From Neonectria sp. B-13 (lineage: Eukaryota > Ascomycota > Sordariomycetes > Hypocreales > Nectriaceae): a stretch of 64,000 nucleotides of DNA. A model generated the notes under the pieces. The model saw only the letters and a list, made by a program, of their open reading frames with translations. It had not been told where the DNA came from and searched no databases. The position numbers and the translations under genes were made by a program. Location: contig NOKP01000034.1 in assembly GCA_002682825.1 (NCBI GenBank), forward strand, positions 62,001-126,000, given 5' to 3'. Positions 10,997 through 22,692 of this stretch are shown one piece after another. The first letter of the stretch is position 1; each line of letters opens with the position of its first letter.

Positions 10997-12350
10997 GACT
11001 TTTTCCCCTTTTGAGAAACGGACTGAAATGGAAATTATGGGCAGAAAGAAGAAGGGCGGCAACGGAACGACATCCAAGGCACACCGTAGTTTGGCTGGCA
11101 GAAAACGGCTTTGATTGATGCGGGGAAGAAGAGGCGTGATAAGCCATCGCCTATACAAAGGCTTTCCAATGGACTTGGTGCAATTCAACATTCAAGTCGA
11201 CCGCGATGCTTGCCGTCATCAACTCGCTACTACGCAGTACTTACACTCACTTGGCTCTTTCGGGGCAACTGCTTTGTCCTCTTGCTCCCGTCACACGGAT
11301 GACCCCTTGTACACCTCTACAACGCCTCACTCGCTCGTCCCACATCACATCACCATGACCCCACATTCAGCAAACTCCAGTCTCCGGGGACGCCCGGAGC
11401 CCATAAGGTACCATCTTCGCTCACCCACATCCAGGCCAGGCCCTGATCCATGGCTTATATATTGACTTTGTGCAGTTCGTATTGATTGGGCAGCTTTGTT
11501 TGAGCGTCGGAGAAAACTCCACCTTCGCCCACCTCCAGCACACACCCCAGGCAATGCCACATGTTTGCACACCATCGGCGCTTGTGGGGCCTGAGTTTGG
11601 CATCATGCCCTGCAATGTCTATCATGAATGCAGGCAGCCGTGTGGGTATGGTATGTGGCTTTTTGCCGCGCTGCAAACCTCAAGCGACCCAAATTCTAGC
11701 AAAATCAAGATTATTCTTAAAAGCTGGGTTGAGGGTTTTTGGAAAAGTCTCGGAAAACGGCCCGTACAACTTAGCATTTCTATCCGCAGTATCAAGTTCC
11801 GCAGCTCGAGCATATACTCTAAGGACTCTTAGCTTGATACCAGTAACTCACTGCTTCGATTGTATCGTGAGCATGAAGATTTCAACTTAGACGCCTGTGT
11901 TAGAACTAAGCTTGTCACACCGCCCGGGTCATTGAGGTCATCAGATAGCAGTGCACGAATGGCGTCCTTACATACGACCACATCGACTATTTAGAGCGTG
12001 GTCATGCACTTCGTGTACAGGGTAGTTTAAGGGCTATCCTCATCGCTTATGGATATCTGACCAGGGTTCCCTGTACCGCCTGGCCGTCTAGTCCTCACCC
12101 TCCGGGCCTAAATCGTCCTAGACTGGTGACAAGAGTACCGGGTCATGACACGTGATACGGCAGTTGGCATTCCCCGCGTTTTCTTCCCCAGAATTCCAGC
12201 TCAAACTATGCCGCGGTTATCATGCATTGCATTGTGAACCTGCTTGGGCATTTCACCAAACCGACTCAACCCCATTTACACATCTTAATCTTTGTAATTA
12301 ACATATATTCTTAGCTTACAGAGGCGAAATCGCCTTCGCTCACATTTGTA
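10997..12350. promoter_or_regulatory. Divergent promoter, thiolase 1 / C2H2 regulator
   Basis: This 1.35-kb spacer separates the thiolase from the regulator. It holds TCCCACAT (11338-11345), CCCCACAT (11359-11366) and TTGTGGGG (11582-11589), the recurrent cluster element. Short open frames here overlap each other on both strands and show no protein signature. I see no gene. Confidence 0.5.
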
Positions 12351-15300
12351 ATGCCTATCCGAGTCTGTCCATACTGCGATAGCAGCTTTTCCAAGATCGA
12401 GCACCTGAAGCGACATGAGCGGTCCCGTAATCTCCCTTAGGCCCCCCGAGTCACAACTAACTTGACTCTAACCGCTGTTCGGTGAGGTAGATACCGGTGA
12501 AAAACCATATCATTGTCGAATTTGCCACAAGAGGTTTGCCCGTGGGTACGTCTGTCTATCAATTCACCCTCCAATGTTCCTTGCGGGCTGTAACTGAAGT
12601 TTCGCTGTCGTTGACGAACAGCGACGTGCTCAAACGCCATATCAAAGGCCATACTAGTCAAGAAGGACAACAAAACGACCAAGGCGCTCGAGATGAACAA
12701 TCAATTCATGTTGTTCCGCATCAACCGCAACCTCCGCAGCCTGGATTGGAGGCCGATCACAGCACTGAGCATCCAATTGAGAATCCAGCATCGAGTCCGC
12801 AACCTCACCGAGCATCGCCAAGTTCAGCTTCTCCCTCCGCTCTTGAATCTTCACTACCAGCCAACGAAGAATATCCGCCTCGCTCTCCGGCACCTGACGG
12901 GGACCCTTGCACAGGGCCCAGAGTAAACGGGTCTGTCGCACTGCTTACCCTCTCCCCAACGCACTCCAATCTACATGGGAGTCCGCCTGGTGCCGAAGGT
13001 ATACCCGAGCTCCAACTTGGAGCTAGTTCTAGCTTTTCTGATATTGGACGAGCTGTTGGAGGCTGGACGTCTCGGGACTCCTTTGCTGCAGCACCACCAC
13101 AAAATAGCAACGACCCCCTAGCTTACTACATGGAAGATTTTACCGTGTTGGGTTGCGATCGCTCTCCTAATATCCCGTCCGAATTCCGAGCTGTTCGACG
13201 ATCACTCGACCGCGAAGGCCTAGCTTGGTTGTCGGTCTTTAACGGCGAAGTACCCTCGCCCTCGGGGATAGGAGACATCTGGGACATTCTACCGATTCCT
13301 GGAGAGCCATCTCTGCTCGATGATCTACAAGACTCTGTGACTAGCAAACATAGCTTGGGCTCTGATATCCCCGAGGAACGCTTTGCCAAAGTAGCCAGAC
13401 TGTGGCCGCGGAAGCGGGGACCTCCCTGGTACTTGATTCAGACGCTTTGGTCTGATGCGGCTCATCATAGTGGTAGCAACCTATTTTCCGGGTCCGGTCC
13501 GGATGACACAAACGATGATTCACCACCCCTACGTACCAATGGACCAAGACGGGGGCTGAGCGATGCCAGAAGACTAGAGCTCCTCAAGGAGTTTACGTTC
13601 ACGCGAAACAGGACGGCAAGTCTTATATTTCCACTCTTAGGAGTAAAGATTATTTCTCTCTCGTAGTAACTCATCGTTTCTTACAGTATCAAGATGATGA
13701 CATCCCGAGTGACGCCGTCTACGACAGCCGACTGCCAAGTGCCGATACCCTGGCCATGTGTATCGACCTCTACTTCCAGCGCTTCCACAATATAGTACCA
13801 TTCATTCATGAGCCGACTTTTTCCGCCAGGCGCACACCAAACGCTATTCTCTTTCCCATGTGCTTGATTGGACTTCACCTGCTGGATCCCGAAAGAACAA
13901 GGCGTTTCGTTGCGACCCAGCTGTTGGTATGTTTGTCTCGGAGAGAGCAAACCCTACATCCAGCATCGACTGATAGATTTTCCCGTTTTGCAGAAAGGTA
14001 TTGGGAGGTGCAACGCCGCGCTGTCACGAACATGGGAGAGAACAAACTCTCAGCTGCTAGTCACTCTGCTTGGTTCGGCTATCTTGTTCTTGAGCTACGC
14101 CATCGTTCTAGAGGTGTGTCACTCATCGAATCTCATTATCTCATCGTTTAACCACCGTACCCAGGAGTGCGCGCAATCAGAACATACCTACAGCCTTTAC
14201 GTCAAAGCCCTTACCGTAAGTCGTCACCAAACCTCCAGTACTTATATCATCCTTGATGCTGACAGTAATGCCGTCTAGATCGCCCAACAACATGGCCTCT
14301 TTGAAGTGAGCAAGGGCCCCCCTCTGTCGCCAAATTTGCCCCAAAACCGGCGAAATGATCTTGCCTGGAAAGCTTGGGCAAGAGTAGAATCTGCCAAGAG
14401 GTGAGCTCCTCGCAGAGCCACCGTGATTTCTGTTACTCCGTGATGCTATCAACCGACTCAAGTTGCATTCTGGGCAGGCTTCTTGACTTCATGGCTGATC
14501 ACCCTGCAACTTCTGGCTCTGGACTGACCTATCGGTAGAATCGCTGCATGTTTCGTCATTGTGGACTCCTTCTATACGTCCAGTGTGGGATCCAATCCCA
14601 TTGTTCGGGTCGACACGATGCAATTATACATGCCTTGCCCGGTGCGCTTGTTTAATGCAGCTGACGCAAGTCGCTGGGTAAAACTCGACCCGACTGCAGC
14701 ATCCTGCATGAACCCACCTGCCATGGGTATTCAAGGCTGCACGCTGGTCTCCCCAGAGGCCAGCCCTGCTAGCTCCATGGCCATCTACACGTTACTGTCC
14801 GCGGCGTGGCTGTATATGGCACAAATACGAAGTCGTGGTATGATGCAAGGCGATGGCACGATTAAAAATAATCTCTTTCCGAGGGAATACTTTCCCGTTG
14901 ACCCGGCTGATGCGGGGATTACACCACTGCTCCGGGATGTCTATACCAACTATGGACGGGAATTCTTAGAAAGCGATCCAAACAGCATGGCTCTTTGGCA
15001 CGCCATGTGCTTAGCTCTGACGGCAAATATTAATCTTTTTGAGGTTGCAGCCGGGCGGGAGGGCGTTGACGCAGGGAAAGCCGCTCTCCAAAAGATTCTG
15101 CAATGGGCGGATAGTCCACACGCGAGGCGCGCTTGTTTACATGCAGCTCAAGTTCACACGTGCATGATGAAGAGGAAGATAGCTGACGGCACTATGTTTT
15201 TGTCAGAGGTTGCTCTTTTTAATTCAGCCCTTGTGCTTGGGCTATACATCTATGCTTCACCCTCAAGCCTCGAGCTGGGAGGTGATGAGCCCTTGGAGCT

Positions 15301-15571
15301 TTTGGAGGAGGTTGATTGGAGTCAGGTTGCAGATGAGGGCCTTCCTGGTTGGAGCACATCCCATCAAAACAAGGCATATCCTCCAAACAAGTTTATTAGT
15401 GAAGGTGGAAGCATCTCATTTGACGGGGTGGTATTCCCCGGAGGATACAGCTCAGCCCGAAGAGTCATTATGAGTTATGTTGGACTCTTGGAAGAAGTTG
15501 GGAGGTGGAACTGGCGCAAGTTTCGCCATATTCTACATGTAATGAGTGACAGCATGGTTGAGCTAGCCTAA
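12351..15571 (+). CDS. C2H2 zinc-finger / fungal-trans-domain regulator of the cluster
   Basis: Eight exons (12351-12426, 12491-12545, 12622-13615, 13687-13926, 13994-14113, 14165-14215, 14279-14400, 14539-15571) encode 896 residues. Two classical C2H2 fingers start at residue 6: CPYC-x12-H-x3-H, a TGEKP linker, then CRIC-x12-H-x3-H. A low-complexity Pro/Ser region follows, then a region like the fungal-specific transcription-factor domain (MCIDLYFQRFHNIVPFIHEP). Finger contact residues (-1, 3, 6) are K, H, R in finger 1 and R, V, R in finger 2, which the standard recognition code reads as 5'-GTGGGG. That is the core of the element repeated in the cluster promoters. The third intron (13616-13686) starts GCAAGT, a GC-AG intron. 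It is the only regulator inside the catabolic block, so a pathway-specific activator role is inferred. Confidence 0.88.
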
Positions 15572-15676
15572 CAAACAGGCTACAATCCTTCCAACATCCA
15601 GACTCAAATTCTATCGCATCTGCTTCCTTGACAGATCGATTGCAAATATAGACACTGGTCACAACTTGTACGCAAC

Positions 15677-17438
15677 TCAGTCTGTCAGGTCAAAGTTGTG
15701 ATAGTAATCGGCTTGGGATCGAGCTGCTGCCTTTTCCTCCTTGACACGCTCTAGAAGCGCCCTGATCTTTGGATTGGTCGAGAAGCGGTCCTAAACGTAA
15801 CCATGGTCAGCCTTTGCTATCCTCTGTTGTTATTTTGCATGAGGGTTGAGAACCAACTTCACCACAAAGGCAGCTCGCGGAAAAGGTGGCCCCTTACAGG
15901 TAGGTTATCCCAGACTTTAGGGTTCGTCCCTTGGGTATGTATGACTCCACAGTCCTTGCGGGCATACTCTGTGAACAGAAATGTTCTGCTCGTCTCGATC
16001 ATGATGGTCATCTGATCTGGAAGCTGTCAGTTCTTCAACATACCACGGAAAATTGACGATGGTCCCTCGGATCCAAACTATCATCGATCAATAACATACC
16101 CTCCAAGATACGTCTTGGCTGGTTGACTTGAAGCTTGACTTCATTCACGTAGCCGTCGTCAAATCCCCCATGGGGCGTATGGCCGCCCTCATAGCTGCCG
16201 CCTCCAGGCTGAAAGTCGTCCGACCTGCCTAAGCCTTGACCATAAAGACAGGCCAGGAACTCAGAGGCCGAGTTGCGGTGGAAATATGGCAGGCGGAAAC
16301 TGTTTGAGGCCACATCCCAACGGGGGCCAAACCAGAGAAAGTCGGCCAGCGGTGTGTTGGGATCGCGGGATTTGGCGGTTAGGACGGTGTTGATGGATGG
16401 GTCGGTGTGATCTATCGACGTGGCATTTTGGGATGCGAACTTGGTCAAATCATACTGTGGGGTGTTAGCATACCGGCAAGTTGACATTGACATAAGACCC
16501 GCCTTATATGGCACGACGTTACCATGCCAAGCAACCACATCAAAGGGGCTATGATCTTGCTCGATACAGACGTGCTTCCCGTTGTTCTTGACCACGATTG
16601 TAAAGTCGCGATGTAAGTCGTCATCAATATACGCCGTCGGGAATAAAAAATCGCGTGGATTGGCTAAACCATGACCGCCGATGGGACCAAGGTCTGGCAG
16701 CTCCCAAGTCGAACCCCAAATCTCGGTGATGTAGCCACGAGCAACGGAAGTATCGAGGCCCAAGTTCACACGGAAGCGTAAACCTCGTGGTATGACGCAG
16801 ATCTCTCCTGGTTGAACGAACAGCTTACCCATCTCGGTCTGAATATCAAGAGTGCCTAGTTGTGCGACGATGAGGAAATCCCCATCCGTGTTGCAGTACG
16901 CTCTACCAGGCATATTCTTGTTGAAACTGAAGATGTACAGGGCAATTCCATCCCGCAGATTCGGATCTCCGCTGCCTGCGAGGGTATGGAGTCCATCGGT
17001 GAAGTCCACCTCGTCTCCGTGTGCCGGAAGCGGAAAGGGTGACCATTCGGCTTGCCCTGGCAACGTCTCGACGTTGGTGTTGAGCGATAGAAGGCAATTT
17101 TCAATGTTTGATCTGCTGTCGATAACTCCGTAGCCACTATGCGCAGCTGAGGGTCGGGTGCGGTACATGTAAATGCTCATGTTTACGTGTCTGGGGGCCG
17201 CGAATGCCGAGTATGTAATGCCTTCGGTGTAAAGGCCAAGCCCCCGGTCCTGTGGGTTGTTCTGGGCAACAGGCAATGCTCCGGGAATGAGCTCAGACTG
17301 ATGGCGGTTACCGAAGCCAGCCAGGTATTCGTAAGGATCATTAGCCCGAGTCGGTTTGGTTCGTTGAAGGTCGGTGTAGTGGAAGACCTTTTGGGGGTTT
17401 GTGTTTGTGGCTGGATCTCGCTCCTCAATGACAGCCAT
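15677..17438 (-). CDS. Homogentisate 1,2-dioxygenase family ring-cleavage enzyme
   Basis: Exons 17438-16503, 16454-16100, 16016-15898 and 15790-15677 give 507 residues. The fold is unmistakable: YLAGFGNRHQSE, NTDGDFLIVAQLGTL, PGEICVIPRGLRFRV, DLGPIGGHGLANPRDFL, VVAWHGNVVPYK-YDLTKF. The iron ligands of the family are in place: His and Glu in LPYFHRNSASEFLAC, and His in GHTPHGGF. The enzyme family opens the ring of homogentisate with O2 to maleylacetoacetate. At 507 residues it is longer than ordinary homogentisate dioxygenases (about 445), with extra residues at both ends. The first intron (16502-16455) is 48 nt, begins GC and has no in-frame stop. No maleylacetoacetate isomerase or fumarylacetoacetase lies nearby, so a different 2,5-dihydroxy-aromatic substrate is possible. 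It is divergent from the cycloisomerase-like gene. Confidence 0.9.
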
Positions 17439-17911
17439 GGTGGGTGGTGTTTAGTGGTAGTCAGCTGCGAATAAGGCCTGGGAGTTAGTTAGTTTTATCT
17501 GGCCGATGCATGTAGATAAGACGTTTAAGAGTTACCCCAGTGCCGCTTGCGACGTTGATAATAGGAGTCCTCTTCTGGGTGGATGTTACAAGACCTTTAA
17601 GGAGGCTTTGCTGGCTCGGTGGGACGTCAGCCAACTTGGGACTGGTCTGGATCTACAAAGAGAAATCGTACCATGCTCCGTTATCACATTATTCCCGTAA
17701 AACCACTTCTTGTCGAGTCTGGGTGTGTGGGTTTAAGCAATCCTCCACATCCCCGAGTGTGGGGCTTCGGCAGTTGTCCATCGAGCACCCACATTACTTT
17801 CCATGTACATAGTAAGTCCTAGAATCAGTAAAGAGCAAGCGTCCTAGAGTGTGAACCTTTCTTTGTGTGCTTCTGTTTCCCCACTTCTCCAGGGTACTTC
17901 TCGCTTCCATC
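17439..17911. promoter_or_regulatory. Divergent promoter, ring-cleavage enzyme / cycloisomerase
   Basis: The 473-bp spacer holds GTGTGGGT (17724-17731), GTGTGGGG (17756-17763) and ACCCACAT (17786-17793), all matching the cluster element, plus a CCACAT half-site at about 17744. They lie 120-190 bp upstream of the cycloisomerase start and about 290-355 bp upstream of the dioxygenase start. No gene is seen here. Confidence 0.6.
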
Positions 17912-19455
17912 ATGTTTGGTCTCTCTCAGCTCTCGAGTCGATTGGCAGCAGAGCGAGCTCGGCTTGCAGCGCGGCCAATCGTCGCTTGCCGTCGATCTCT
18001 GGGAAGCATCAGTGCGGTTGATTCTGTGTTGTACCGGAACATGTTTGGTACGAGTGAGATCAGAAAGGTATGTGAATGTCCGGGCTGTTGCATCCCTACT
18101 GTCCCATCTTTCCTCCTGGACCATTCTGCAAGACGCAAGCTGACAAAGGGGGATATTGACGACGAAATTAGATATTCAGTGATGAGAGCTACATCAAGCA
18201 TTGTGTAGACGTCGAAACAGCTCTAGCCAGGGCACAGGCAAAATGCAACGTCATCCCCAAAGATGCGGCCGCCGCCATTACCGCAAAGGCCGACGCTTCA
18301 TCTTTGGACGTGGAACGGCTCGCCAAAGAAACTGAAATCGTCGGTTATCCCATTCTGCCGTTGGTGCGGCAGCTCGCGGTTCAATGCGGTGATGCTGGCC
18401 GATACCTTCACTGGGGAGCCACCACACAGGATATAATGGATACAGCGTCTATGCTTCAAATGAAAGCCGGATTGGAACTGGTTGATACGAAGGTCAAAGG
18501 CGTGGTTCAAGCCTTGACAGCCCTGGCATCAGAATACAGGGACGTCCCCATGGCTGGCCGAACCCACCTACAACACGCTCTTCCTGTTACGTTCGGATAC
18601 AAGTGCGCCTCATGGCTGAGCGGTCTACAGCGGCACCAAGAACGCTTGCAGCAGTTACGCCCACGCTGCTTGCTTGTACAGTATGGCGGTGCCGTTGGTA
18701 CACTGGCATCTCTGGGCACTGGCGACCAGGGAGTGCTGGTACGCAAACAGTTGGCCCAAGACATCGGGCTGAACGATCCATCTATGACCTGGCATGTGGC
18801 TAGAGATGGTGTCGCCGAAATCATAAACACCCTCGCGCTGATCGGAGGAACGTTGGGCAAGATCGCGCTAGACCTCATCATCATGTCTTCCAATGAGGTC
18901 GGGGAGGTGATGGAGCCCTTTGTTCCGCACCGGGGTGCTTCTTCAACCATGCCGCAAAAGAGAAACCCAGTTTCCAGTGAATTGATCCTCGCCGCGTCCA
19001 AGGTTCTCAGGGCTAACTCTGGTCTCACCTTGGACGCTATGGTTTCCGACTTTGAGCGGGCGTCTGGACCATGGCATCTAGAGTGGGTAGCTGTGCCCGA
19101 GAGTTTCGTCCTGACGGTTGGCGCTCTGCACCAGGCAGAGTTTGTACTTTCCGGCCTAACGGTTGATCGGAAACGCCTTATGGAGAACCTCAACTCAACA
19201 GGGGGCCTCATAGTCGCTGAGGCAGTGATGATGGGATTGGCACCACACCTTGGGCGTCAACAGAGCCATGATCTGATCTATGAAGCTTGCAAGGTAGCCA
19301 TTGAGACAAAGAAGACCCTGCATCAGATTCTCAAGCAGAATAACGAGGTCGTGTCACTACTTGGAGCTGAACAACTAGAGAAACTGTGTAGCCCGACACA
19401 CTATATGGGGGCCAGCAGCACGATGATAGACAACGTTATCAGCTTGAGCAAATAG
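17912..19455 (+). CDS. Carboxymuconate cycloisomerase / adenylosuccinate-lyase superfamily enzyme
   Basis: Two exons (17912-18067, 18172-19455) encode 479 residues. The core has the fumarase/aspartase superfamily blocks: YLHWGATTQDIMDTA, AGRTHLQHALPVTFGYK, and the flexible signature loop SSTMPQKRNPVSSE with its catalytic serine region. Within the superfamily it looks like the bacterial-type 3-carboxy-cis,cis-muconate cycloisomerase (PcaB). The typical fungal enzyme for that step is an unrelated beta-propeller. An N-terminal extension of about 35 residues (MFGLSQLSSRLAAERARLAA) is Arg/Ala/Ser-rich and could be a mitochondrial presequence. The product would lactonise or eliminate across a muconate-like dicarboxylate, fitting a step after ring cleavage. 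An adenylosuccinate-lyase-like activity cannot be excluded from sequence. Confidence 0.85.
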
Positions 19456-19998
19456 GCAGTCAAGAAACAGTCAGAAAATTTTCTAACAACATTTAAGTAC
19501 CCAGATGCGACTTTCGGACCGAAAAAGCATACCATGTCTGCAAACCGTACAACAAAAAGCCCAGACAATATCGGCCCAACTTCAGTGCCCGCTAATTATG
19601 TTCGTGAGACTGGTATTGAGATTGCAAAGGACCAAATGTAGGAAGGTAATGTGTCGAGGGTCTCTTAAACAACAGACGGGGGGGTGGCGGTTTAATATAT
19701 CTTAAATCTGGATGGATAAAGGAACGTCCTTCATTATGGGTAACGGTGAGACGTCCTGATTTAAAAACGTTGAAGTTGTCATTTCACAATGGAGGTTCTT
19801 CGCCCGCTACTCGAGTCATGGTACAGAAACATTGATGTAAAGCTAGTGGATCTATCTGTCTGGTGGAGTTAAAAGGCACAGCAAAGTCCACGACTATTCT
19901 GAATTGACAACCACGTGAATGCTCACAATGCCCAACCTTGTGCAACTGTTGTTCTTGCTTCAGAATTATTGAACCGTCAGCTCAGCAAAGAGTATCAC
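19456..19998. other. Convergent intergenic spacer
   Basis: This lies between the 3' ends of the cycloisomerase (+) and the transporter (-). It should hold both polyadenylation regions. I see no coding or RNA gene in it. Confidence 0.5.
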
Positions 19999-21951
19999 TT
20001 ACGGCTTCTTAATCTCTTCTGCCAGGTTCACCGCTTGTGCATTGTGACTCCCCGTTCTCTCATCCCAGCTCGAGGCGGCTTTCTCGTCTCCATTCTCGTG
20101 AGCTGTAACCCGTGCTTGGACAATTCCCCTAGGAAGCATAGCTGCCTGAACATGATTCGTCATGTAAGCTGTGGGATCCTCAATAAATAGAGAGCATATG
20201 AGGGCGACAACGCTGAACGGAATGGTAACATAAAAAACGAACTGAAATGCGCGGCCGTATGCAGTTCGAACTGCGGTACGGAGAGCATCCTGTATGCCCG
20301 GTGACATCCCTTCGATATCAGCCAGGGCTCCTGGGACTCCAAGGTTATGTTGAATCGTCCTAGGGATAATAGAACCCAGATCCGCGGGATCCAGGCCGTT
20401 GCCCAAAGCTGCACGGGATATCTCCTCCCCTGCATACGACCGGAACTTGTCCTGAAAAACGGTGTTGAAGATGGCATTTCCCACCGCACCACCAGCCGAC
20501 CTGAAAGTCCCCAAAAGGCCCATAGCAACTCCAAGGTGGGAGTGCGGTACATGTAAGCTGGAGATGGAATATGACAGGATTGTTACCAGAATGAACATTG
20601 GAACACCGAAAGCGGGCACAAATGCCCAGGCGAGTTTGCGGTTCGGGGCGACTGTTGCTGCGCTGGCCGCGATGAAGATTGCTTGCAGTGCCATGCCAAG
20701 AACGAGCTGCCACTTGATGTATCGGATCTTGTGCGAAAATAGCGGAACCAGAACGCCCACGACTCCAGTCATGAGTGTATTCGGGAGTGCCAGAATGCCA
20801 ATTTCGATGCCATCAGTTGTGAACATATAGAGCGTGCCTTGGGGCAGCAGAGCCGACAAGGCATGGAAATTCATTCCCGAGACAAACAACACCACAAGCA
20901 GTAGAAGATAACCACGGACCATTGTAAAAAGTTTGAGAGGGAACATGGGAGCCTTGGCCCAGACGAAGTCGTAAGCAAACGCCGCGACCAGCGTAAGGAT
21001 CCCGATGACAATGGGGGCGATGACTCCAGCGCTCTTCCAAGGATATGCAGGGGTGCCGCCCCAGGTCAGGCCAACCAAGCAAGTGGCGAGGCCAGAGGTG
21101 AATAGAAGTAGACCGATCCAATCTATCGCCTGGAACTGCTTCCATCGCGACTTGTCAAAGTCACCTCGGGGATGTGGCGTGGGCCAGTAGAAGAGCGCCG
21201 TGCCCACCAAGGACACAGCCTCGACAATGATACCCATATAGAATAGCCACCTCCAAGATGCATACACGTACAATGCGTTTGCAAGAAGAACAGAAACGAC
21301 ACCCCTGGGAAGCCTCGTCAGCCGTCAAAGATCAAAAGCACGCAAAGAATTCGAACTCACCAAGGCATTGCGATGCCTCCCTCCAAAATTCCCAACCCTA
21401 GAGACCGCCATTTGTTCGGAAGCATCTCAGGCACACCAGCATATGACACAAATACGAAGCCGGTTCCAACTCCAATCAGTGTCTCGGCGGCAATCAAGCT
21501 CTGGATGTTCTGCGCGGTGCCTCCCACAATGTTGCCCATTGTGACAACCGCCTGGCCACTGAGAACGAGACTCCGACGGCCGAGGATATCACTAAGCGGT
21601 CCGCCGAGCGAGAAAGAACATGCGGTTGCAAGCGACCATGCTCCAACAACCCAGGCCATTTTGTCTTGGCCACCGAGCTCTTGGGTTACCTGGGCGACGA
21701 TGGCGGCAACAGCAAGAAAGGGGAGACCAACTGCTGGGCCGAAGGACAGTGCCATGGACTACTTAGACGTTAGCCGTACGGAACAAGTTTCAGGACGGGC
21801 AACTTACAAAGACGGCAATCCATTCGCGTGCGCCTACTTTTGTCTCAGGGGGATTGTCCTCAATGGCTGCTCGGTGAGGATCTTCCTCAAACTCGATGGC
21901 GGCCTGGACACCTTGGTTCAGGCGCTGATCCGGTTCATTGTGGCCTGGCAT
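19999..21951 (-). CDS. MFS transporter, TRI12/DHA-like
   Basis: Three exons (21951-21808, 21758-21361, 21304-19999) encode 615 residues. After a hydrophilic, acidic N-terminus (about 45 residues) come multiple hydrophobic helices. The major-facilitator motif A appears as GGPLSDILGRRS between early helices, and ETLIGVGTGFVFVSY resembles the motif of the fungal trichothecene-efflux-like branch. The long two-block architecture and a hydrophilic C-tail (ENGDEKAASSWDERTGSHN) point to a 14-helix type. It would act in the plasma membrane as importer or exporter of the pathway substrate or a toxic intermediate. Direction cannot be read from sequence. Its upstream region has two weaker TTGTGGG sites. 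Confidence 0.87.
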
Positions 21952-22692
21952 TTCGAAGGGTTCGAGGTTTTGTTCAAGTAAAAGTGTACTGCTTTTGTCA
22001 CTGAATGAGCCCTAAAATAACAGGCATTATGTTGCGACGCTGTCGAGTTGCCGTCGCCCCGTTTATACGCCCTCGGCGTCCCTAGACACTCAGATCTAAG
22101 ACAGCCTGGAGCATTGTGGGTCACCCCGGATTGTTTGCTTGTGGGGATTGCGGGGGAGGAGAATTTCCCGTCTCTCGCCCCTTCTCCCTTGTTGACTACC
22201 GGCCTAACACTGACGGGCCACGAGGTGAGCTCCCGGAGCTCCCGGAGCTCCCGAACCTCCCAAAGTGATGGTGGGGCTGGTGGGGTTGGTTGTGGAAGTA
22301 TCTGTCTAACCACCCACCACTTTGCTCGAGTATCAAGTCGTGCGTGGCGATGCGTTCAAGCGCACGTTAACAACTGGTTGCCCTTATCTTGCTCATCTAC
22401 TTGCTCACTTCGAAACACTGGCATCATGGCTCTAATTCCAGCCGTAATTGACACTTATATGTAACTTGAAGACATTTTGTAAGATTAAAGAAGACCCGCT
22501 TCATAACACAAACCGACATCGCCCAACATCTCGATGCTAGACTTATCGCTGACAGCCTCGTTCCACCAGTTTCAAAGGTACAAGACCAGCTACTTCAATA
22601 GCCTTTTCCATCCGTCAAGCTGTGTTCCCCGCCCTGTTAAGACGGTTCCAAGAAAATAACGGTAGTTGCGCTCCCACGATAGCTTCTTGCCG
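21952..22692. promoter_or_regulatory. Transporter promoter and thiolase-2 3' region
   Basis: TTGTGGGT (22114-22121) and TTGTGGGG (22139-22146) lie 160-200 bp upstream of the transporter start. A GC-rich CCGGAGCTC-like triplication is visible near 22231-22254 (GAGCTCCCG repeated). No gene is recognised. Confidence 0.5.

Noticed and set aside
16035..17438. Continuous 467-codon frame as the full dioxygenase
   Set aside because: It reads through a 48-nt intron and ends in the next intron. Splicing restores the family C-terminus (DQMTIMIETSRTF onward) to 15677.
18507..19211. Long minus-strand frame opposite the cycloisomerase
   Set aside because: Antisense shadow of a well-supported coding exon, with no motif of its own.
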